From Girardinichthys multiradiatus (Eukaryota; Chordata; Actinopteri; Cyprinodontiformes; Goodeidae), in contig NC_061794.1 of the NCBI RefSeq assembly GCF_021462225.1, positions 16,137,784-16,201,783 on the forward strand: 64,000 bases of DNA, in the 5' to 3' direction. A program made the translations under genes and the position numbers. A model generated the notes under the pieces. The model saw only the letters and a program-made list of their open reading frames with translations, searched no databases and was not told the origin of the DNA. Each line of letters opens with the position of its first letter. Position 1 is the first letter of the stretch. Of this stretch, positions 1 through 12,625 are shown in pieces.

Positions 1-959
1 ATGCCATCTTCCTACAGTTCTCTATTGTCTCATGCTATTGGTCACTTTAGGTTATGTAAACAGTGAAATATGAGCTCTCCTTCCTCTGAGGAGGTGTGGC
101 GAAATAGCAAAACTGTGGTAGTGTGGCAAAGGTGAGTCTGCATGTGTGCATGAATTTTTATGTTACCAGGCAGACTTTGCTGTCTTTGTTGCCACCCATC
201 ACCTCTTCTCCTCCCCCTCTTCACCATTTCTAATCCTGCTGACCCTCCCCCACACGCTGCAATGTAGGTTAGCAAATGAAGTCGTGTGATTTTTTTACGT
301 GCCATCCTCCCTGTTTGTGTATGAATAATAATCCAACTACACCAACACTGGTTTTGAAGGGTCTTGGGTTCACACAAATGAGCTCTCTGTAATTTTAAAA
401 TACAATGTTTTATTCATTTAAATACCATTTCTTCCACCTTTTCCTGCCTTGCATTTCTCATTTATCCCCCTTTTAATCTATACATGTAAATGCAAAACCA
501 AGAGCCAAGGGGTACAATGGCCAAACGTGTAAATGTGCTGGTCTCACTGGCTGGGCAATCTTGTAGGTATAATATGTTTTAAGAGAGGACCTGGTTCAAT
601 GAGTTGCAATGTACTCGTACTCGTCGTCTTCCGCTTTGAGTTGCAATGTTTATTTATTTCTTTTTTTTTCTTTCATTGTCCTTTATATTGAGCCAATATT
701 CAGTCCCCAGCCCCTCTTTAATTAATAACAGTTTAACAGAATTTGTAAATACTTTTACAACTTACGGTTTCAGTGTGCCCCCTCAAGATTATCAGTGGTC
801 CTCATCAGCCATTCCCTTTAAAAGGATTGAGGAAGCCCCTGTCAATAGAAATATTGTCTTTTCCTACAGCAGAGTAACCTAGTAGTGTTCTTTTGAAAAA
901 AAATTTAAGCTGTTAGCTTTTTCTCCCATTGGTCAACCCTTTTTCTGTAGTGGGTTTTT
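1..959. other. no gene recognised
   Basis: AT-rich DNA. A 78-codon open stretch at 646-882 has no initiator context and no family features. A TACTCGTACTCGTCGTCTTCCGC string at about 609-632 resembles the tail of the APE-type LINE in reverse but is too short to be sure. Confidence 0.4.
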
Positions 960-1500
960 ATATTTACATGTTGCCTAAGTTTGCAGATGGTAGGGTTAGA
1001 GTTTGGAGTACACAACTTTAAAGTATAGATCGATCCTGCCTTGTATCAAGCTGCTGGCAGTGGTTTAATGATGTGGGGGATATTTTTCAGCACACTTTAG
1101 GCCTCTTAGTAACAACTGGGAATAGTTTAAACACTTGTACCTATCTGAGTCTTATTGCTAACCATGTCAGGATAATGCACCATATCAAAAGGTTCAAATC
1201 ATTTTAAGCTTTCTCCAACATGAAAATGAGTTCACTGTACTGCAATGCCCTTCACAGTCACCATATCTCAATCCAAAAGAGCACCTTTTGGATGTGGTGA
1301 ATTGGGAATTTTCATCAAATATGTGCAGCCAAAAAATTTGCTGCAGCTGTGTGATTAAATGTCTTGTCATGAGCTCAAATCTGTGATGAATATTTCCAAC
1401 ACCTTCTTAAAGGCCATGCCGTTTAAGAAATAAGACAGTTCTGAATGCAAAAGGGGGTACTAGCAAAGAATGCCTAATAAAGTGGCGATTGAGCAGATGT
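960..1500 (+). pseudogene. Tc1-like transposase relic (3' half)
   Basis: Shifting frames give GSGLM(M)WG, QDNAPYQKVQI, FTVLQCPSQSPYLNP and a terminal NAKGGT. These correspond in order to the GSGLMVWG, QQDNAPxHKAQ, FTVLKWPPQSPDLNP and KAKGGP blocks of fish Tc1 transposases. Many stops and frameshifts are present, so it is long dead. No inverted repeats were recognised. Confidence 0.65.
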
Positions 1501-1799
1501 ATATTGATTGCAGACGTTTTCTCCATCACTTTCCTATTAAAGATGTGCAATTAATTACCTTTAGAAATGTGTATTTATTGCACATGTTTAAAAATGTCTT
1601 AAAGGTTTGAATCTCATCATTCAAACTGTCTGGTTTCAGTTCAGTAACCTCACATCAGTAAATTGATAGCTTCAGTGAGCCTTCAGGGTTGTTGTTTTGC
1701 TTTTATCTGCTCCTCCTCTTGCGTCCTTGTCAATCCTCTCACCCTCCTTTCCTCCTCGTCATCTGTCCATCTTGTCCTGATTGAACCCGTTATCTCTGT

Positions 1800-2227
1800 T
1801 ACCTAAGGCAGCCTCTCCTGGGTGGGCGTGACTTGCTGATGTCACATCGGCTTCTGTGTCAGTTGGCAAAAATGGGGGAGGGAGGAAGAGGAGGCAGACA
1901 GGAAAAGCAGCACCACTAGAGGTGTGGGGGGAGCTCCTACACTCGCCTGCCCGGGGCCCTTTTCAGTGACTCATTGTTTTGTAATTGTCCCATTGGCGCT
2001 CTGTCCTCGCCGGAGAGCCGGTTAAACTGCGAGACGAGGCTGGATATCGAGGCATTCAGACACTGACACACTTGTTTCAGTGGGAGCCCACTGAGGGAAT
2101 GTGTGTGGTGTTGAACGATGGAGCACACACACCAACTGGAGTTAGTTTTTAAAGTGGAATATTTAGGAGAAGGCATGGATCTCTCAGCACAGTAGCAGAC
2201 AAAAAAAGTTTCAGCCACATGACATGG
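1800..2227 (+). promoter_or_regulatory. candidate promoter and noncoding first exon
   Basis: A locally GC- and CpG-rich stretch contains a near-CRE TGATGTCAC, an AP-1 site TGACTCA (1967-1973) and an inverted CCAAT box (ATTGG, 1992-1996). It ends in a strong donor ATGG|GTGAGT at 2227/2228. It could be a 5' noncoding exon of rad54l2, 21 kb upstream of the first confident coding exon, or belong to another transcript. Confidence 0.35.
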
Positions 2228-4310
2228 GTGAGTAGCTGGACTTTTTTTGAGTGATAGAGTGTATGGCAGCTCTTCTGGCTGGCTGATAGTTTTCACACAG
2301 CGGTCAGTTTTTTCCCCTGACATCTTTATGTTCAGATTTCTGCCATGTGGAATTTTATCAGACACAAGACAGAGGGAGATCTATCATACTGACCTACATG
2401 TGGTGCAGTGCCATTCTGACAGAGCAGAGCTCACTGGTTTCATAAGGCATATTATGAAATAGAAGCAGAAGTTGTCCTTTTTTTCAAAAATAAAATTCTA
2501 GTTTACAAAACATTTAAATAACTTATTTGACTGGTGGCGAATTTTCGTAGTTTTTGCTGCTGTAAAAGTGAGTTGCTCAACCGTACTGTCATTCTTCAGC
2601 AGGTATTAGATTAAAAATAGCTTTTAGTAATGAAGCATTTAATCAAAGGTTAAGGATTTTCTGAAAGATTTATAACAGAATTCCATACTCTCTGTGTATA
2701 ACTGTAACAAATCTAAATAAATAACCCTAAAAACTGACTAGCAGCTTCCAGTCTCATTGTATTTCCTAAAAACTAATTTCAAGTTGCAACTTGACAGTAC
2801 TGACTTGATATTATCCTTTAAAAAAAGAATTTATTTCATGCCCTCATTAAGCAATGGATTCGGATGTTTATAGTCATTAAAGCTACTACCTAGACTTTTG
2901 CATAAACTCAATCGAACTCTCTTGAGTTATAGTTTGTCATCTATACAACAACATTTGTCGGTCAGTTTATTGTGCTATGTAGGTGTAAAACAAATGATTT
3001 CAGATTCATGCTTCTGATGACATCGCACAAGGTAAAAGGCAGCAGATCTGAATTCTTTTGAGTACAACTATCTACATTTATCATTATCACTTTTTTCTTT
3101 TTGTGCATGGTTTTAATTGGTTTACTTTTATTCCCAATGGCTGCACCAAACGTTGAGCTATGCTTGAGAACACTACAATGATTTCAGGAAAGTCTGGCAA
3201 CAATGAAACACTTGTGGGTGGTTTGTGAAGAGGACCAGAGCAGACTTAAACAGAACCAGTATGTTACAGAGTCCTTGTGAAAAAGTTACTTGTCTATAAT
3301 AAAGTTTATTATTGCTTGCTTATTGGCTTAATTTGTGTGCCTCTTGTGATGTCATCGACCCATATATACATAAAGCAGAATCAGTATCTTTTTTCCTCAG
3401 GGCAGTTTTTAAAAACTTTACATTTTCTATATTTGAAATCCGTACTTCATGCACTGTTATTTTCAGTGTCAAATTGTTGGTGAAATATACCACTAGGTAG
3501 TATCCTTAATAGACAGTAATTATAATTTTGAGTGTCTTAAGTCAAATGTTTTCCAATTTCCCTTGTTTTTTTATTTCTACAGTCCTTTTTGGTATTTTTT
3601 GTGTGCTTTAAGACAGCTTGATCTTGAAAAATGAGTGATGTTTTCTTGAAAAAAGTTGTGTAACTGTCTGTTTACCTTTCATTTTCTAACATCCGTAAAA
3701 GTGTGGTGCACAGACCATATTGAAGGTTCTGTGAGGTATTTTCATTGGTATTTTCAGAAACTTCGACCCAAATTCTTGCAGCCATATTTCTCCACATTCT
3801 TCTTACACAACACAATTGATAGGTTGATTTCATGTATGTGTGCTCTACAATATGTCACATATTTCAAAGACAGACACTAACTAAATGGACTCCTAAATAG
3901 CAAATGTAATTGTTACTAGCATGTTTTTATATGAAAGACATTATTGCTTTGTGTTTTATCTCATTTTAAGGCAGAGAAGCCTTAAGAATTATGACATTAA
4001 CAACATGAGTCTGTAGGTGGCTGCTTCCGTACATGCTGTGTGATCCTACATGTGGGCGTGCGTTTTATGTTTTTTGCTTTCGTTTGGGATAGGGCAAAAG
4101 GGAAAATGTGACTGTCAGACCCTCCCGTAGACATACCCCTTGAGTGGGGCCCCAGCTCCAGCATGCAGGGTTATGTAAGCTTTCATCTGCTATCCCTCCT
4201 GCCTTCCTCAGCTTCACATTAGCGTTGTTATTGAGTAGAGAAGAACACGCAGACCGGTCAGCTATAGCAGTCAGTCACTCACTGAAGCTGTCGATTAAAG
4301 ACCAGCTGCA
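2228..4310. other. no gene recognised
   Basis: AT-rich, ordinary intron-like or upstream DNA between the two candidate first exons. No conserved protein block seen. Confidence 0.4.
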
Positions 4311-4480
4311 TATAAAGTCCGGGTGAAAGGAGAGTGATAAACCTCCTTTAGTTTCAGTTCATTTTTACCCTGAAACAGAAGGTGGTTCCAGTGCGACAGA
4401 AAGGCATAGGACTCCAGCTCTTTTATTTCCTCGATAATTATAATGCTGCTTCTGGATGAATCCGAGTCATTTTCAGGTAG
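4311..4480 (+). promoter_or_regulatory. candidate TATA promoter and first coding exon of rad54l2
   Basis: TATAAA at 4311-4316 is followed about 130 bases later by ATG at 4443, which opens MLLLDESESFSG. The donor AG|GTGACA at 4480/4481 ends the exon two bases into a codon, exactly the phase exon A at 23681 needs, and the join would read ...SESFSG-R-SGSD. The stronger donor CAG|GTAGGT four bases earlier gives the wrong phase. The DES and SGSD match to the mammalian start is suggestive only. Confidence 0.3.
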
Positions 4481-7400
4481 GTGACATTACTTTATGCACG
4501 CTTCAGCAGAGCTGGTGTCAGTGTTTACCTGGAGGAAAATCTGTGAAAGTTAGGATGCAAGAGAAGTAAAAAAAGATGTTGCACAAACACCGGAAACAAG
4601 ATTTGAGGTTATATTGCGAAAAAGAGAAGAGCAATGAAACAAAAAAACATAGAGCAATTATTGGCTTTATAGCCAGTAGTTTATCTGAAAGATAATGATC
4701 AGTGCTGCTGTGGTGCAGTGCTACTTCTATGCGACATCCTGTTTGCAGAAAAACAGCACGGATAGAAGGCAACACGAAGCAATTAAATCAGAAAAAAGAT
4801 ACCTTCAATAGTCAAAAGACCCAAACAGGGATATGTTTGAAAGTTCAGATGTAAGGAGAAGGTTCAACCCTGCTGGACTTATGGTTGTTAAGTTCCTTAA
4901 CTATGTTGTGTAACAGCAGATTCATAGCTACTTAAGCATGCATGGTCCGTCTTCTCATGTCTCCTAAACCATTTTACTTTCAATTTGTTTTTAGAGCTTT
5001 TCGTCCTTGTCAGACGTTATTTCCCGTGTTTTTTCTTTTCTTAACTTTTCGTGTTTTTGCCGGTGTCTTTAACCCATGTATGCAGCCTGTTCGTCCTGTT
5101 GTCCTCCTGGTCCCGCTTCCCCATTGGCTGCTCGTATCATTACCTAAACCCGGGCCTACGGCTGATTGGTGGAGCCCGGCAGAAGTTTCCCATGCTGGAA
5201 GTGGAAGCATGTGGAAGCAGGAAAACATATGGTTCAACAGAGCACTGGGTTAGGCGGGTAAACGTGGGAGGCATCAACAAAGGACTGCTCATCTTGAGAG
5301 TTTAACTGAAGAAATGCTGAATTTAGAAAGAGTTTTAAGTTCATTTCTGTCTGAAAATGTTTTTGGATTCATTTAGCAAGGACAATATGTTTAAGAACTG
5401 CTTCTTTATTTTATGTTCATTGGCTTTAACTGTAAAAACCTGAGGGAAATAATTACAAGTTAGTCTTGTTTTTGTTGAGGTAAAATAATTTCACCACTAA
5501 TAACACAGCCTCAACCTCACCCAGTCCAGATGTCATGAGAAAGAACAGATGAAGAGTTTGAAATTAAGACTAACACAAGTTTAATTTGGTAAATAAGTCC
5601 AATGATTTCCAATGCACAATTAAATACAAAAAGAATTATACAAAGAAAGGAAGATTACCTAAGGTCTTAAGGTGAGACTCAGATCAGCAAAGCTAGGCTG
5701 TATTTACAGAGTGGTCTCTCTGACCATCAGTTTTAAAGGTTTTTATACCCTCAACGAACATCAAAGCTGACCGCTGAAACCTCCCCTCCAAGAATTATTT
5801 ACGAAGTCTGTGTCGCTGCTATAAATTAGCCAACCCCCATGGGAGTACTTTATTATCTATACCATGCCCAACAGCCGGCATTTACTGCTTACAGCTGCTG
5901 GCGAACATCCTGACCTTCTTCCAGCCTGAACCCCGCTGTGACCTCTCTCTCTCCCTGCGGTCCATAATACATGCTATATTTCAGTTTTATGCATACACAT
6001 GCAAACTGAACACATTTTAATTCTCAACATTTTGATGTGTATTTAAGAAATACCCGGACTTTTAGAATCACCTTCAACACAAACCACATGTAGTTTTGAC
6101 AAACTGCCAAATCATTTTTAAGTTATGTTAAAGCTTTAAATTAACTTGTTGGTTACAATGTGTTGAAATTGACTGGTCAGCTGTTCAATTTTTTTCTAGC
6201 TTTGTAAGATATTGTTGCATGTTTAGGTTTTTCTGATTGTAATCTTTACCCAGCATATTTTGTACATTTTACTTACTGATGTAGAATTAGCTGAAGTAAG
6301 TTTTTTTTCCTAGCATTTCCGCCCTGGACGTTCAGTGACGCTATGTCAGAGAACAGTTGCTGTAAAATGGGATTTTACTGCTATAGGCATTAGCACAGTT
6401 AGCCCAAATAGCATTACCTTAACAGCAGTCTCTGTGTATCTTAGAGAATTTATATCCTCACCTTTAACTGAAATTTCCTAAAGACTGTTAGCATTTTCAA
6501 ATACAGCATGTACAGTGATAGAGGCTGAAAGTTCAAAGAGATAAAACAGAACAATATTCCTGCACTCTGCTCAAGCTTCTTGTTATTTGCTGACAGTCAC
6601 GCTCTCTCTAGCTCTCTAGCAGCCAGAATGAGCCACAGACAAGTGTCAACATGTAGTAGAAAGGTAAAAAAGCTATGCATCCCTTTGACCTTGGCCATTT
6701 CTTTTTTTTATTTTAAATCTAATCTGTTAAGGTGTGGAGATAGAACAGTCAATAACATAACACATATCTTTTCCACCCGTCTCAGAAAGAAAGACTACGT
6801 TATTGTCAGTATTTTTGTGAAGGGAACATCATGAACATAGTATAAAGTAACAGTCTAAGTTTTCTTTTGGCTACAGATGTGCTGGCTTTTTATGATAATG
6901 ATTTAGTTTCCTCCTTGTTTGATTAGATTTTTGAGAATGTTCTAGCAAAAGTTGCATTTAGTTAAATAGATGGTGCTTATGGATCTTATATGGAGATACA
7001 CAAATGTCCACATATTCCATTTCTCAGGATTTCATTTGGGAGTCTTTGGCTGGCTGGAACATTTCATCAGTTATCACTGAAATGAATCATGACAAGCAGT
7101 AATAAGGGCGAAAGAACGCTCAGTTCACCTTCTTATCCATTGTGCGTGAGTGTGTGTGTGTTTCTTCATCCCAGTGTGAGTACAGTCTGTCCGTTAGGGA
7201 TGAAATGCCTATTGTGAAGAAAATATTAAGTTAGCAACACCTCTGGTATAATATGAAGAAGAGGGATGGTTTGACTAACTTGAGATTGCTTGTTCTGTTC
7301 AAGCTAGAACTACAGTCTGTGAAACAGGACAAGCTGAGAGTCCAACTTGTGCGAAGTTACACACACAATTAAACGTTTACTATTCTCTTTATAAGTGTCT

Positions 7401-7607
7401 TTCCCAGTGACCACTTGTGGTATAATGTTTTTTTCTTTTTTTACCATGTCCTGTCCAGCAGAGTAGCACTTAGAATTGTTGTGCCAAGAAAAAGCCCAAC
7501 AGATTTACTTTCACGAGTGGAGCATTACAGCTAATGCTTTAAAGCTCTGCTTGATATTCATAAAAAGAAACTTTATTAGAAACTGCTTTGGGATTATTTC
7601 AATTGTT
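4481..7607. other. no gene recognised; CCAAT pair at 5123-5169
   Basis: Mostly AT-rich. At 5000-5300 composition rises and two inverted CCAAT boxes (ATTGG at 5123-5127 and 5165-5169) lie 42 bases apart; three overlapping frames there have no homology. The stretch 5520-5980 is more complex than its flanks and could be an old LTR or SINE, unassigned. Confidence 0.35.
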
Positions 7608-7735
7608 ATGGACACGGAGACAGAAATTGAAAGGAACAAAAAAAACGCACAAAAGAGAGAAAGGTGGGGCAAAAAGGAAAAGGGGAGAGAAAGAGAATAG
7701 AATGGAGGAAAGAAAGAAGGATGAAGAGAATGCAA
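7608..7735 (+). repeat. homopurine-rich tract
   Basis: About 125 bases are nearly all A and G (GAAAGGTGGGGCAAAAAGGA, GAGGAAAGAAAGAAGGATGA). Such DNA can form triplexes. Its translations are low complexity and not genes. Confidence 0.6.
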
Positions 7736-7949
7736 GATAACACCCTGCTTGCTTCTACACCTGCAGAAACGTTCGCATTACCAGCTTTTTTATCGAAAGG
7801 TGCACGGTACTTATCAATGCAAGATGTATTTAGTGGTAAATGCAGCTCAATAAAGAACATTTATGCATCTGTTAACACCTGATTCTAAACACCTGTGGGT
7901 CTGAGTGTGAGCACGCATGTGCATACTAGGTTTCTTGATAAAAATATGC

Positions 7950-9020
7950 AATAGTGAGTGTGAGGAGCCACAGACCTGGACCCAGGACAGATACAGAGGA
8001 GATCCGAGCCACAGACATCCAAAGGCCCCCCAGAGCACAGGAACCCCAGGAGAACCACCGCTGGGACTACCGTAACCCCCCCAAAGAGGAGCAGGGGGAG
8101 AATCCCAGGGGAACCACCCAGCAGCCACAGTGCAGAAGCCCCAGGGAATTGCAGCGACAAGCTCACAGGCCCCGCCGGCAGCCGTCTATGCCCAAGCAGA
8201 TCCAGCCATGGACCCAAAGACCCGAGACCCCGGGACATATCACTCCCCAAGCAGAGGCCCGACCGAGTCTAGGGGTCCAGGCCCCAGCAAGCACCCACTG
8301 GGAGTGAGCCAGTACACTGGCGGGCAGAGATACCAACCACCGGCAGGTAATGTGGTGGTGAGGGAATAGGCCCCACATTCAATGGGGGCCTAAACTGATC
8401 CAGGAGACGGAGCGGCCCAAGACCCAGCCTGACAAAAAAAACAGGCACTCACAATCACACATTCCCACCCTCTTGCGTACACATAAAAACACCCACGCAC
8501 CCAACGTAAAGACAAACAACAATGGACGTCGTACACTCACTCACACTCCCCATACATACTCTATCCAGGTCTATCAGGTCCAGGTGCCGATACCCCATAG
8601 GGGCAACCAGACCCAGGAGGTGGTCCCCAGCCCTCCAGGGGTGGAGATGGGCAGACCGCCCAAGCACCTGAACCTGGTCTGGGCTAGCCCGGGCTCGTGC
8701 CTGATCCCGGTCCGACCCCCGCCCCGACCCCAGTCACCAACCACCCCCATCCTCATCTGGGGAGGGGGCCATGTACAAAAGAGAGGTCTACATGGTCCAA
8801 ACAAGCCTGCCAACCAGAGCCACAACAGACTAAAATAGTCCCAACCCCCAATGAATTCCGATCCCAACCCCATGAGCCCTTCACCACAAGTGAACCCGAC
8901 ATGAATCTCCCCACTGGGCCACCCCCAACCAGGACACAGATATTGAACACATGCCCCTGAACCCAAATGCATGAATCACCCCCCCCCACAGCACATGGGC
9001 ACACTCCCACAGGGGGTCAG
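7950..9020. repeat. GC-rich, strand-skewed island of unknown nature
   Basis: For about 1.07 kb the + strand is dominated by C and A with very few T, unlike its AT-rich surroundings. Because stop codons are rare in such DNA, long reading frames stay open in several frames on both strands. None shows family similarity, so I read them as artefacts. There is a run of C at 8978-8987. It could be an unclassified teleost repeat. CRISPR and rRNA structure are absent. Confidence 0.45.
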
Positions 9021-10111
9021 ACAATGCTCGATTACACTCATTTGGTTGCTTGCTTAATGCTAGGATAGTAACATTTAGTAATATGTAATAGAATGGCTTT
9101 ATTGTTTGATTTTATATTCAGTTAGCTGTTTCTTTGATGTGAACATGAGACAGGTGTGCAGATAAAATGCAAACTTTTTGATCAGTAACCTTTTTGTCAG
9201 TTGACTTGGGTTTGCATTGACATTCCTAATTTGTCCCTAATGTAATCCAGCTGCAACCTGAACCTGTTATCACATGTTTTTTTGTTTTTTTTTATCATGG
9301 CCCCTGTGTTGGGGAATCTACAAGTGCTTTTTGAATGGACCCGAATAGGAAGATATGAATCACATACTGTGAAATATCCACTGCTGTCACATATTTTAAC
9401 CCTGCTTATGTTTATGATATGCTCCCTTAGGAGCATATCATAAACGATTTTAGGATTAAAGTTCTATACAGTCCATGAGTGCCCACTATTGGTGAGATAA
9501 TTACTGACTTAATCAGGAAATAAGACAATTTCTCCTGCTGTGCCAGCCACTTCAAGCATTCAGCATGCTGATTTGAGAACATCTTTATCTGTGAACACAG
9601 AACATGTGCCTAGCTACGACATACATTTCAAAGCCAGATCACATATATGCTGACCATTGGTTGTGACACTCATGCTTCATAATTTCTTTATGTCCCAAAC
9701 ATATGGGGCATAAAAACACCTGACGTTTAAATATTTTAGTCACAGAAATGATCCTATTTGAGTTTAATAAGAGCTCAAAAGGAGTGAGATTTCCTCAATT
9801 ATTTGTTTTCCCTTCTAGCTGTTACATTTATTTTAAATAGCCACATTTATTTCTGAATCATTTTATTTAGATGTTACTTAGCTCTTTTTTGAGGCTCCTT
9901 TTACAATCTATATATTTGTTTACTTATTTATACAAAAATTGCTATATATTCTTTTAAATACCTGAAATGCAATAGTATTTCATCATTACTGCCTTTACAT
10001 GTTATCTAACGGTTGTGCTTTGGGTGGAGTCTTCCACTACCAATGCTGTACTTCAGTCTTTGTAGGGACTTTTAGTTAGTTTATAACTGGCTGTTATAAA
10101 AATGAATAATC

Positions 10112-10178
10112 TGAGTCATGCGGCTGAGTCATCGTTATGGGAGCCCGAATGTGCTGAGTCAGCCTTTGCTGTGACTCA
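10112..10178. promoter_or_regulatory. cluster of four AP-1/MARE sites
   Basis: TGAGTCA occurs at 10112-10118, 10125-10131 and 10155-10161, and its complement TGACTCA at 10172-10178. The third lies in TGCTGAGTCAGCC, one base from the palindromic Maf recognition element. Four copies of a 7-mer in 67 bases is far above chance. The likely binders are AP-1, Maf, NF-E2 or Bach factors (known specificity). Enhancer function is inferred. Confidence 0.55.
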
Positions 10179-10901
10179 GAAAACCAGGTTCAGTTTGTCT
10201 TCCTCAAAATTTCCAGAAGGTTCCAGGGGCTGACCACCACCAAGGACAATCAGGAAAAATGCATCTTAAAAATATCTTCTGTTGGTAATTGGTAGATTCT
10301 AAAGTTTTTCTTGACATTAATTTGAGTGGGTGGTACAGTTAGAGAAAAACTTACTCTAATTATGTAGTAAACAAACTCAGAAACAAAAGTAAGATGCTTT
10401 GATTTGAAATAGTGTAATATATTCTGACACAGGTTTCTGCAAGTGTTTAAGAGATCTATTTCTTCGTAAGTGGGATTTCTCAGAAGTATTTTGCAGGGAC
10501 TGAAGGTACACTCTGTCTGCCAAAGAACATTATGCAACAAGCTATGGTTTGACCAATATGCCGACAGCCAGTAATGGGTTTCAGGGTGCGTCCTCTCCGC
10601 CTCTTTCCTTCTCGTCCGATCACTCTCCTCCTACTCCTCGTCGGCTTTGACACACTGGCCTACAAACCTTTCTGTTCTACCTTGCCTCACCACTCTGCTG
10701 CTGTTCCCTATCACATTGTCGCCCTACTTTGTTTTTTTATGCATTTCGATGCTTTTCTCATATATCCTCATGGTTTCTGTGATGCACACAGACACATGTT
10801 GCCAACAGAAGCGTTTTATAACTCACCTGCCTCGCTTTAATAAAGCAGCCCTAATACCTAATACCTTCAGGGCAGTCTGTTATATAAGAGGTTTCTGTGC
10901 A

Positions 10902-10904
<3 letters not shown>

Positions 10905-10934
<30 letters not shown>
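10905..10934 (+). repeat. (GT)n microsatellite
   Basis: Fifteen uninterrupted GT units, preceded by GCATGC. The translated Cys-Val run in this place is an artefact. Confidence 0.95.
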
Positions 10935-10936
<2 letters not shown>

Positions 10937-11034
10937 GTTTAGGGTGAATCTTTATCTTTTTATGCTTGATCAAATTTTGACCTCAAATAATAGCCGGTTT
11001 TTGTATTTTAGAAAATGCTGATATAGCTTTTTGT

Positions 11035-12275
11035 TGAAACCAGATATTTACATACACTATAAAAAGACACACGCTCTTTTATTCTCATTGTCTGACAATA
11101 AAAGAGAAATTTTGCTTGTTTTAAGTCAAAAGTAGCAAAATCATTTAAATTAGCTAAATGGCAGGATAATCAGATTTTTATTTTGTTTTTAGATAAAATA
11201 TTACTTTCTTTAAATTTTGAAGTTTCCATACATTTCTGAAGCATTTGATAGAACTGCCTTTTAAACTGTATGACTTGGGTTAAATGGTTAGGATATCTTT
11301 CTACAAGCTTCTTTCAATAATTTGCTCAAATTTTCAACAGTATAACTAAGTCAGGTTTATCACACACATTGTTTTCTGCCCACAAACACTATCTGGGACT
11401 GATGTCTTATGATGTGACTATAAATTTCTACATAATGTTCTTTACTAACTATTCCATCTGTTTTGTGAAGTGCAACAGTCCCTCCTGCAGCAAAACACCC
11501 TCACAACATAATGCTGCCACCCCCCTACTTCACAGTTGGGATAGTGTTCACAGGCTAGCAAGCTTCTACCTTATTCCTCTAAATCTAACAATGGTCATTA
11601 TGCCTAAACATTTCAATGCTGGTTTCAAACCACAGGAAATGTAAGGCCTTTGTCCCTGAGTGCTTGTGTAAACTGTATTCTCTCCTTTACTTTTGCTTTT
11701 AGAGTAATTACTTCTTCTTTGCTGAGTGACCATGAGTGTACAGGACCTGTTTTTACTTGGACATAAACCAATCTCCTTCCTGTACAATATGATAGCTGGA
11801 CATTCCCATGATCTTTATTCTTATGTATATTTGAACAGATGAATATGCAACATTCAGGCATCTGGAACGTGTGCCTAAAGATGAAACAGACTTGTAGAGG
11901 GCCACAGTTCTTTTGCTAAAGTCTTACCTGATTTCTATTGGGATGTCCATGATGTCACACAAGGAAGTTGATTTTTGTTGCCTTAAAATGCATCTACTCG
12001 TGTGCCTCCATGTAACTCAAATGTTGGGAATTAGTAATTATCAGACACTCGGAAAGCCATGGCATCACCATCTGGGCTTTCCCATTGGAAAATTTAAATA
12101 ATCGCTAAAGAACTCTGTCTGTCATTCAGCAGATAGAAATTATTTTGGTAATCCTCACTGACCTTAAGCAGAAAAGGTTTACTCTGATATAATATCTTTA
12201 TTAAAAAAAAACATTCTGTCTATTTATACAATTTAAGTAATTATCTAGTTTTAGCTGTAAGTAGAAATGTCTGAC
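11035..12275 (-). mobile_element. Sleeping-Beauty-clade Tc1 relic, antisense
   Basis: The left end GTTGAAACCAGATATTTACA and following TACACT resemble the terminal repeat of fish Tc1 elements of the salmonid type. Inside, GTGAAGTGCAACAGTCCCTC, CATAATGCTGCCACCCCCCT and CATGATGTCACACAAGGA are degraded copies of the reverse-complemented transposase gene. There are no intact reading frames. Ends are approximate and no TA duplication was confirmed. Confidence 0.65.
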
Positions 12276-12625
12276 ACCCATTGAAGATATCAGTGAAGCA
12301 TAGTTCTTACGTCTGTTTGAGGTTGAAATTCCTGTCTTTCTCGATCTAGCCAGTCAACACATTGACCTGTTTATTTGTCGTTTTGTGTTCGATCTCCTAT
12401 CTTTTTCTTCCTCATCCATATAATCTGTTGCATTTTTCTGTACCCTGAAATCTTTGGGTGTTCATAACAGATGTTAAAGTATGAGAACAGCTTTCCAAAC
12501 AGCTGGATCAAGCTGCAACACTCCTGACAGAGTTGTTCTGTGATGAATCTGTGATGACTCTTTCTGAGTATGTACTCGCTCAGGGCGTGAGGTTTGCCGG
12601 TTGTGTAACCGCCAGAGGCAGCGGT

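Noticed and set aside
7847..9010. Several ORFs of 70-132 codons on both strands in the skewed island
   Set aside because: They overlap in many frames because T is rare on one strand. Pro/Gly/Trp-rich translations show no domain, and no splice or promoter context supports them.
10647..11021. 124-codon ORF with a Cys-Val run
   Set aside because: The run is the translated (GT)n microsatellite. No domain or splice support.
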